Source of the DNA: an uncultured Rhodospirillaceae bacterium
Lineage (GTDB): Bacteria > Pseudomonadota > Alphaproteobacteria > Rhodospirillales > UBA2165
Direction: 5' to 3'
Length of the DNA stretch: 13,249 nucleotides
NCBI GenBank assembly: GCA_913054205.1
Contig: CAJXJM010000025.1
Coordinates: forward strand, 1-13,249
The number at the start of each line of letters is the position of its first letter. The stretch's first letter is position 1. The translations under genes were made by a program, and so were the position numbers. Shown here piece after piece: positions 7,762 through 13,249 of the stretch. The notes beneath the pieces are model-generated. The model was given only the letters and a program-made list of their open reading frames with translations, was not told where the DNA came from and made no database searches.

Positions 7762-8933
7762 TGGTCAAAAAACCCACCAAAAGTAAATTGGGGAAAGGCC
7801 TCTCCGCATTGTTGGGGGGCGATGACGCGCCAAGTGTTGCAGGATCATCTAAGGCAGTTGCTGGTGCGGCGGCTTCATCCGGCGAACAAACCGCGCCAAT
7901 CGAAAAATTGTATCCCGGCCGCTATCAGCCTCGCCAGATTTTTAGCGATCCCGAGATCGAGGAGCTTGCAGGGTCAATTCGCGAGCTCGGTATTCTCCAG
8001 CCAATATTGGTGCGGTCTCATCCCGATCATCCAGAAGGCTATGAAATCATTGCTGGCGAGCGCCGCTGGCGTGCCGCACAATTGGCTCAGCTTCATGAAG
8101 TGCCGATTTTGCTGCGCGATTTTTCTGATGTTGAAGCCCTTGAAATCGGCCTGGTGGAAAACCTGCAGCGTGAAAATTTATCGGCTCTTGAAGAGGCCGA
8201 AGGCTATCAGCGCCTGGTCGATGAGTTCTCCCACACCCAAGAAGTCCTTGCTAAAATTTTGGGTAAAAGCCGAAGCCATGTTGCCAATATGATGCGGCTT
8301 TTAAATCTTCCTGATCCGATCAAAGACATGTTGCAATCAGGAGACCTGACAGCAGGCCATGCCCGGGCTTTGTTAAACGCAGAGGATCCCGTTGGGCTGG
8401 CTAAGAAAGTTGTAAGCCGCGGTTTGAACGTTCGCCAAACTGAGAAGCTTTGCCAAGCGCCAGATACGGCATCAACTAAAAAAGCTTCTTCCAAGCTTGC
8501 GAAAGATGCCAACATCGTCGCGCTTGAACGCGACCTTTCAACATTGCTTGGCTTGACCGTTGATATTGATTTCAAAGTATCCGGCGGAAAGCTCACCATC
8601 ATCTATAAATCTTTGGAGCAGCTTGACGATATTCTTCACCGGCTCAGCGATGGCCGGCATGGTAAGGTGGGTGCCAATGATCCGAGCGAAATGCCGATCG
8701 AGGGAGACCTAGAAGCTGCCGGTCTGGCTGATCTTGCATCGGCTGATGAGGTCTCTGGCGAGGAAAGCATAATTCCCGGCAGCGTTGATGATGCCATCGC
8801 TCAGCTTGAAGCTGGCGGGCAATTGGATGATGGCGAAGATACCGGCGAAGGTGAAATTGATCTCTCGGGAGATTTCAATTTGTCAGATGAAGACCTCACC
8901 AGCCTCATTGAAGATTTACCCGAAGAAATTTAG
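7761..8933 (+). CDS. parB: chromosome partitioning protein ParB with acidic C-terminal extension
   Basis: ParB binds parS, hydrolyses CTP as a sliding clamp and stimulates ParA. In order it has the N-terminal ParA-activating segment LGKGLSALLGG (10-20), an Ala/Ser-rich linker (about 21-42), and the CTPase/N-terminal domain with RYQPRQIF (54-61) and GERRWRAAQL (99-108). It continues with ENLQREN (133-139), an HTH around ILGKSRSHVANMMRLLNLP (166-184) and GHARALL (199-205). A C-terminal dimerisation segment around IYKSLEQLDDILHRL (281-295) is where most ParBs end (about 280-300 aa). This one continues to 390. Residues 303-390 contain 28 Asp/Glu and no Lys or Arg. Base use in the tail looks like that of the rest of the gene. 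The ATG shares one base with the parA stop (TAATG), suggesting coupled translation. Confidence 0.96.
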   Translation: MVKKPTKSKLGKGLSALLGGDDAPSVAGSSKAVAGAAASSGEQTAPIEKLYPGRYQPRQIFSDPEIEELAGSIRELGILQPILVRSHPDHPEGYEIIAGERRWRAAQLAQLHEVPILLRDFSDVEALEIGLVENLQRENLSALEEAEGYQRLVDEFSHTQEVLAKILGKSRSHVANMMRLLNLPDPIKDMLQSGDLTAGHARALLNAEDPVGLAKKVVSRGLNVRQTEKLCQAPDTASTKKASSKLAKDANIVALERDLSTLLGLTVDIDFKVSGGKLTIIYKSLEQLDDILHRLSDGRHGKVGANDPSEMPIEGDLEAAGLADLASADEVSGEESIIPGSVDDAIAQLEAGGQLDDGEDTGEGEIDLSGDFNLSDEDLTSLIEDLPEEI

Positions 8934-8951
8934 ATATTTCTAATATACAAA

Positions 8952-9971
8952 TTAGTGACGGGCGGCCTGGGATAGGCTCATCAAGGCGCGACCGCATATT
9001 GCCTCCGCAGGCAGGCCTGTTGACTTGCAATTTACTTCAGCCTCAGTCAAAACCGCCAAAGCCCGGCCGATTTTTTCGCCCGGCCAACGATCTAATTGCC
9101 GCTTAAACCGATCCGTAAACAGAAATAAGATCGGCGGCTTTAACGCTTTCACCGCTTGGCCGGATGACTGGCCTTTTTTCATATATCCTGAAGCCAGATG
9201 AAGGCGTTGATAATGTCGTATTGCCGCCCGCACAACTTGGATCGGCGAGGTCCCTTCCACAAAGGCGCGGCTGAGATTAGTTTCTAAAGACTCGCGATTG
9301 CCATCGGCCACTGCATAAATAATTTCATCAATGGACAGAGCGCCATTGTCACCGACGGCAGCTATGGCATCGTCCAACAGGATGTCAGTTTGATCGCCGG
9401 CATAGGTGACGAGCTTTTCTAATTCTCTTCGGGAGACCATCCGGTCCGAGCCCAGATTATTGATGAGATAATTCTTGGCTTCTGAGTTTATCGTTTTTTG
9501 GTGGTCCCGCATGACTGTGTCGATCAGTGAGGCAAGCGCTGACAGATTATCTGAATAGCATGCGATGGCGCCGGCGTTGTCGCTTTTCTCCATAAGCTTA
9601 CGAACAGGTGAGCGCGGTGTTAAATCGCTGGCTTCGAGAATCACAAGTGAACTTTGAACCTCTTCGTCTAAATATTGCAAAAGCGGTTTTGAAATATCCT
9701 CGCCGCCCAGCTTGATTAGAACAACACGCTCACCACCTATGAGCGACTGAGCCGAAGCTTCATCGATCAAACGAGCTGGATCAGCTTTGATTTCAGTGCC
9801 GGTTAGTTCGCTAACCCGAAATGGATCGGACAAATCTTCGACGATGAATTTAGCAAGTGTTTGAACCCGCTCATGGACGAGGCCTTGATCTGTTCCATAG
9901 ATGAGGACAGCGCGAATGGAGGGGTCGGGTTGTGTTAGAAAAGCTGCTGTCTTACCTGCGTTAAATTTCAC
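8952..9971 (-). CDS. holA: DNA polymerase III subunit delta
   Basis: Delta is the clamp-opening subunit of the replicative clamp loader. It contacts the beta clamp and delta-prime/tau-gamma subunits. The 339-aa length matches the family (E. coli 343). Recognition rests on the N-terminal AAA+-like segment AVLIYGTDQGLVHERV (about 21-36), the SLIGGERVVLIK strand, LVILEASDL, and the helical collar domain with an RAIRHYQRLH segment. As is usual for delta, there is no functional Walker A. The start is GTG (9969-9971), which overlaps the lptE stop as GTGA, so the two are probably translationally coupled. It is the last gene of its block and ends 18 nt from the convergent parB stop. Confidence 0.93.
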   Translation of the reverse strand: MKFNAGKTAAFLTQPDPSIRAVLIYGTDQGLVHERVQTLAKFIVEDLSDPFRVSELTGTEIKADPARLIDEASAQSLIGGERVVLIKLGGEDISKPLLQYLDEEVQSSLVILEASDLTPRSPVRKLMEKSDNAGAIACYSDNLSALASLIDTVMRDHQKTINSEAKNYLINNLGSDRMVSRRELEKLVTYAGDQTDILLDDAIAAVGDNGALSIDEIIYAVADGNRESLETNLSRAFVEGTSPIQVVRAAIRHYQRLHLASGYMKKGQSSGQAVKALKPPILFLFTDRFKRQLDRWPGEKIGRALAVLTEAEVNCKSTGLPAEAICGRALMSLSQAARH

Positions 9972-10489
9972 TTGGCTTCCGCTAGCTTGTTTCGGTTAAG
10001 CTTAAAGAAGGCTGCAACTTTACTGGTGATGTCTACGCTGATCTCGCGAACGCCGCGCTTTCTCGCATCTTTTTCCGCCATTAAAGTTGCAAATGTTTGG
10101 GTGAGAATATTGTAACTGGTGATCATGCGGCTGTTGCCGGAAGTGATATTTGCGCCATCGGATTTTCGGGTAACAGTGTAGCTTGCCCGGAGAATTAAAT
10201 TCGCCCGAGTCGCAATTTCAGATTTTTTGACCGCCAATCCTTGCTTACTTTCTGTTAATTTAACGGTAAGAACGTATCGGCTGACGCGCGCCCGTCCCTT
10301 TGGCGTAATGCGTCGTTCTAATTCATTGCGCAATTGCTGGCCGATACGGTTCTCAATCGGCGCAATTGCAATTTCACGCATTTCAGCCCGAAAGACTGAA
10401 TTGTTACCGGAACCATATATCGGCTGAAAACCGCATCCGGATAATAGGAGTAACGAAAAGACAGTGACTGTTTTTTTAAGCAACAACAT
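9968..10489 (-). CDS. lptE: LPS-assembly lipoprotein LptE
   Basis: LptE is the outer-membrane lipoprotein that plugs the LptD barrel and helps place lipopolysaccharide on the cell surface. The 173-aa product has a short lipoprotein signal: KK at 5-6, a hydrophobic run and the lipobox LLSGC with Cys19. The GFQPIYG motif after the cysteine is typical of alphaproteobacterial LptE. The remainder has the expected alternating pattern ([21 protein letters not shown], then [10 protein letters not shown] and RASYTVTR). It starts inside the last codons of leuS (14-nt overlap), with no clear Shine-Dalgarno, and overlaps holA by 4 nt. Operonic expression with leuS and holA is likely. Confidence 0.92.
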   Translation of the reverse strand: MLLLKKTVTVFSLLLLSGCGFQPIYGSGNNSVFRAEMREIAIAPIENRIGQQLRNELERRITPKGRARVSRYVLTVKLTESKQGLAVKKSEIATRANLILRASYTVTRKSDGANITSGNSRMITSYNILTQTFATLMAEKDARKRGVREISVDITSKVAAFFKLNRNKLAEAK

Positions 10490-13040
10490 TTAAAATCCGA
10501 TTGGGCACATAAATTATTTTACGCACCTTTTTCCCCTCAATGGCCTTTACAACGGTATCCAAATTCATCCCTGCTTCTTCGGCGGTTTCCTGGCTACAAT
10601 CTACGGGCAATTCAATGGTTCCCCGCATTTTGCCATTTACTTGAACACCGACAGTAACCATATCTTCGACAAGAAGTGTTTCATCATACTCCGGCCAGGG
10701 CGTTTCTATAACATATTTTTTATGTCCCAATGCATGCCACATTTCTTCGGCAATATGCGGAATGATTGGCCCAATTAATTTAACGACGGTTTCCATACCA
10801 TCTCGGTATACCCAAGAGGCGCCGGCGCTTTCTGGGTCCATGCTATCGAGCGAATTGGTGAGCTCTCGGATGCGGGCAACGGCCTTATTGAAATGAAATT
10901 TATCGAGATCGTTACTCACCGCGTGGACGGTTTGGTGAATAAACCGTCTAATTTTCTCAATATCTTCTGAAATTTCTTGCGGCATTGGTGCGCCAAATTC
11001 ACCGATAGGAATATTGGATTCTGAAACCATCCGCCACAATCGATTGATGTAGCGCCAAGCACCTTCAATACCAGCTTCCGTCCAATCCAGATCTCGATCC
11101 GGCGGGCTGTCGGAAAGCATAAATAACCGAGCCGTATCTGCGCCGTATTCAGAAATAATGATTTCCGGATCCACCACATTCTTTTTCGATTTGCTCATTT
11201 TTTCAGAGCGGCCGAGCTTAACCGGCTCGTTGGTCGCGACGCTCACGAAGGAACCATCATCTGCCTTTTTAACCTCATCCGGTAAAAGCCATGCGCCACT
11301 AGAATCTTGGTAGGTTTCATGGCAAATCATGCCTTGAGTCATCAAGCCGGCAAACGGTTCTTTGACACTTAAATAGCCGCACTTTTGCAACGCGCGGGTG
11401 AAGAAGCGGGAATACAATAAATGCAAGACGGCATGTTCGATACCGCCGATATACTGATCAACCGGCAGCCAATAATCGACAGCTTTTTTATCCAATCCTT
11501 CATCGGCGTGCGGGGAGCAAAAGCGGGCAAAATACCAAGAAGATTCAAAAAACGTATCAAAGGTATCGGTTTCTCTGATTGCTGCTTTACCGCAACTCGG
11601 GCAATCAACATGCTTCCAGGTTGGGTGGTGATCGAGCGGGTTGCCGGGTTTATCAAAACTAATATCTGTGGGCAGTTCGACCGGCAATTGATCTTCAGGC
11701 ACCGGAACTGTGCCGCAATCTTCACAATTGATTGTCGGAATTGGACACCCCCAATAGCGCTGTCTGGAGATGCCCCAATCACGCAAACGGTAATTGATTT
11801 CGCGCGTCCCCGCATTCAAGGCTTCAAGTTTGTCGGCAACAACCGATTTTGCATCCGGTATAGAAAGTCCATCCAGAAAATCAGAATTAATGTGGATCCC
11901 TTCATCAACAAAGGCTTCATTGCCGATTTCAAAGGAACCAGCGTCGACATCTTTGGGCGCGACAACTGGAATGACGGGCAGATTATATTTTCGGGCGAAT
12001 TCCAAATCTCGTTGGTCGTGGGCCGGACACCCAAAGATCGCGCCGGTGCCATATTCCATGAGCACAAAATTTGCGACATAAATCGGCAGGGTTTCGCCGT
12101 CAACAAAAGGATGCTTCACAAAAAGGCCTGTATCAAAACCTTTTTTCTCGGCCGTTTCAATCGCCGCTTCGCTGGTACCGAGGCGATTACATTCTGCAAT
12201 AAATTCGGCCAGGTCTTCACGTTCCTTACCCAATTTTTCCGCCAGCGGATGGTTGGCAGAAATTGCACAGAAGGCGGCGCCAAAAAGCGTGTCTGCCCGC
12301 GTCGTGAATACCTCAATATAGTCATCGGTTTCGGTGAGTTGAAATTTAACCCGCATGCCTTCTGACCGACCGATCCAATTTTCCTGCATGATGCGAACCC
12401 GGTCTGGCCAGCGGTCTAATTCCTTAATCGAGGACAGCAGATCATCAGCATATTCAGTAATTTTTAAAAACCACTGGGTGAGTTGTTTTTTTTCAACCAG
12501 CGCGCCAGACCGCCAACCGCGCCCTTCAATCACCTGTTCATTGGCGAGAACTGTATTTTCTTCGGGGTCCCAATTCACCCAGGATTCTTTTCTGTAGGCC
12601 AACCCCGCTTTGATGAAATCCAAAAACATTTTTTGCTCATGGGCGTAGTATTCGGGCGTGCAGGTGGCGAGCTCTCTTTTCCAATCATAGGATAAGCCCA
12701 TAGACTTTAATTGTTCGCGCATCGTTGCAATATTTTGCTGGGTCCATTCGGCTGGCGGCACATTATTGGCAATGGCGGCGTTCTCTGCCGGCAAACCAAA
12801 AGCATCCCAGCCCATCGGGTGAAGCACATTAAAGCCGCGCGCTTTTTTGTAGCGGGCAACCAAATCGCCCAAGGTGTAATTGCGCACATGCCCCATATGA
12901 ATGCGCCCCGACGGATAGGGAAACATCTCTAAAACATAATATTTAGGCAAATCATCCGTTTCGGATACTTCAAAACATTTTTTGTCTTGCCAGGTTTTTT
13001 GCCAGCGGGTTTCCGCCTCTTTGAAGTTATAGCGGGCCAT
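10476..13040 (-). CDS. leuS: leucine--tRNA ligase (LeuRS)
   Basis: LeuRS charges tRNA-Leu with leucine using ATP and edits mischarged tRNA. The 854-aa class I synthetase has the HIGH-type motif HMGH at 48-51. The CP1 editing domain lies at roughly 220-420, with its threonine-rich [10 protein letters not shown] (246-255) and GCPAHDQRD (337-345). Four zinc-type cysteines follow in two pairs (C439/C442 and C480/C483). The KMSKS loop is at 614-618, followed by the anticodon-binding helical domain and the C-terminal domain with [11 protein letters not shown] (799-809). All catalytic landmarks are present. The start matches the standard [14 protein letters not shown] N-terminus. The best Shine-Dalgarno, AGGAG at 13054-13058, is rather far (13 nt). 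The gene follows the DUF3576 gene by 122 nt. Confidence 0.97.
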   Translation of the reverse strand: MARYNFKEAETRWQKTWQDKKCFEVSETDDLPKYYVLEMFPYPSGRIHMGHVRNYTLGDLVARYKKARGFNVLHPMGWDAFGLPAENAAIANNVPPAEWTQQNIATMREQLKSMGLSYDWKRELATCTPEYYAHEQKMFLDFIKAGLAYRKESWVNWDPEENTVLANEQVIEGRGWRSGALVEKKQLTQWFLKITEYADDLLSSIKELDRWPDRVRIMQENWIGRSEGMRVKFQLTETDDYIEVFTTRADTLFGAAFCAISANHPLAEKLGKEREDLAEFIAECNRLGTSEAAIETAEKKGFDTGLFVKHPFVDGETLPIYVANFVLMEYGTGAIFGCPAHDQRDLEFARKYNLPVIPVVAPKDVDAGSFEIGNEAFVDEGIHINSDFLDGLSIPDAKSVVADKLEALNAGTREINYRLRDWGISRQRYWGCPIPTINCEDCGTVPVPEDQLPVELPTDISFDKPGNPLDHHPTWKHVDCPSCGKAAIRETDTFDTFFESSWYFARFCSPHADEGLDKKAVDYWLPVDQYIGGIEHAVLHLLYSRFFTRALQKCGYLSVKEPFAGLMTQGMICHETYQDSSGAWLLPDEVKKADDGSFVSVATNEPVKLGRSEKMSKSKKNVVDPEIIISEYGADTARLFMLSDSPPDRDLDWTEAGIEGAWRYINRLWRMVSESNIPIGEFGAPMPQEISEDIEKIRRFIHQTVHAVSNDLDKFHFNKAVARIRELTNSLDSMDPESAGASWVYRDGMETVVKLIGPIIPHIAEEMWHALGHKKYVIETPWPEYDETLLVEDMVTVGVQVNGKMRGTIELPVDCSQETAEEAGMNLDTVVKAIEGKKVRKIIYVPNRILNVVA

Positions 13041-13162
13041 TCGAACTTAGTGTCTCCTGAGAGCCTGAAAGAATAATCAGATTACATATTTGTGCTGCTT
13101 GATAATCATTTGCGTCACAAAATAGCAAGCTTTGATGTGGCATGAGATAATTGATGGCGTGA

Positions 13163-13249
13163 TTATTGGACGCTGCGATTCCTAAACTGCCGTGCGCGCA
13201 TGAGAATTGCGTTCTCAAGTTTTGTGGCGGTATTGGCCTGTACAGTTGA
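13163..13249 (-). CDS. DUF3576 domain-containing protein, C-terminal end only (partial at window edge)
   Basis: Reading the minus strand inward from the right edge gives 28 codons and a TAA at 13163-13165. The peptide includes the segment TATKLENAILMRARQFR, which matches my recollection of the C-terminus of alphaproteobacterial DUF3576 lipoproteins (a TATALEDAILTRARQLR-like ending). Those genes commonly stand directly upstream of leuS, as here. Function is unknown, and members usually carry a lipoprotein signal that would lie outside the window. The short length limits certainty, but motif and context agree. Confidence 0.75.
   Translation of the reverse strand, partial: STVQANTATKLENAILMRARQFRNRSVQ

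Noticed and set aside
10373..10386. A TTTCACGCATTTCA segment in lptE resembling a fourth parS.
   Set aside because: Only one half matches; the palindromic second half is absent.
11421..12365. A 314-codon plus-strand open frame opposite leuS.
   Set aside because: The opposite strand is an intact leucyl-tRNA synthetase with all motifs. The antisense frame has no start signal or domain and reflects the codon bias of leuS.
13027..13218. A 63-codon minus-strand frame running from the DUF3576 end into leuS.
   Set aside because: It is in a different frame from the convincing DUF3576 C-terminus, overlaps the leuS start and resembles no family. It is a shadow frame.

Overview
The window is a chromosomal segment of an alphaproteobacterium, and most of it is a conserved origin-proximal neighbourhood. 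The evidence is the gene order mnmE-mnmG-rsmG-parA-parB facing a convergent holA-lptE-leuS-(DUF3576) block, the alphaproteobacterial LptE signature (lipobox Cys followed by GFQPIYG), and three perfect TGTTTCACGTGAAACA parS centromere sites. Base composition looks mid-range by eye and coding is dense. I cannot name the order or genus.

Layout. Positions 1-221 hold no gene I can recognise, but they contain nested AT-rich palindromes (14-43) and a GC-rich inverted repeat (146-176). Positions 222-653 (minus) are the front two thirds of an O6-methylguanine-DNA methyltransferase. Homology stops after the GRNP motif near position 327, and the catalytic PCHRV segment is absent from the whole window. 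Just upstream on the same strand is a full-length YyaL/DUF255 thioredoxin-like protein (685-2727, GTG start). It is divergent from mnmE.

Positions 2842-8933 (plus) carry mnmE, a 204-nt spacer with parS1 and candidate regulatory sequences, then the tightly packed mnmG, rsmG, parA and parB. parS2 fills the gap before rsmG and ends on its first base. parS3 lies inside rsmG and encodes residues of its N-terminus. rsmG overlaps parA, and parA/parB share one base (TAATG). MnmE and MnmG together modify wobble uridine 34 of certain tRNAs. RsmG methylates 16S rRNA. ParA/ParB act on the parS sites to segregate the replicated origin. This ParB has a long acidic C-terminal extension after its dimerisation domain.

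Positions 8952-13249 (minus) hold a second block, transcribed towards parB: the very end of a DUF3576 lipoprotein gene, then leuS, lptE and holA with short overlaps (14 nt and 4 nt). These encode leucyl-tRNA synthetase, the LPS-export lipoprotein and the clamp-loader delta subunit. Only 18 nt, with no hairpin terminator, separate the convergent parB and holA stops.

No CRISPR array, complete mobile element, tRNA or rRNA was recognised. The less ordinary signals are the acidic ParB tail, the parS sites interleaved with rsmG translation signals, and the truncated methyltransferase next to a palindrome-rich left edge.
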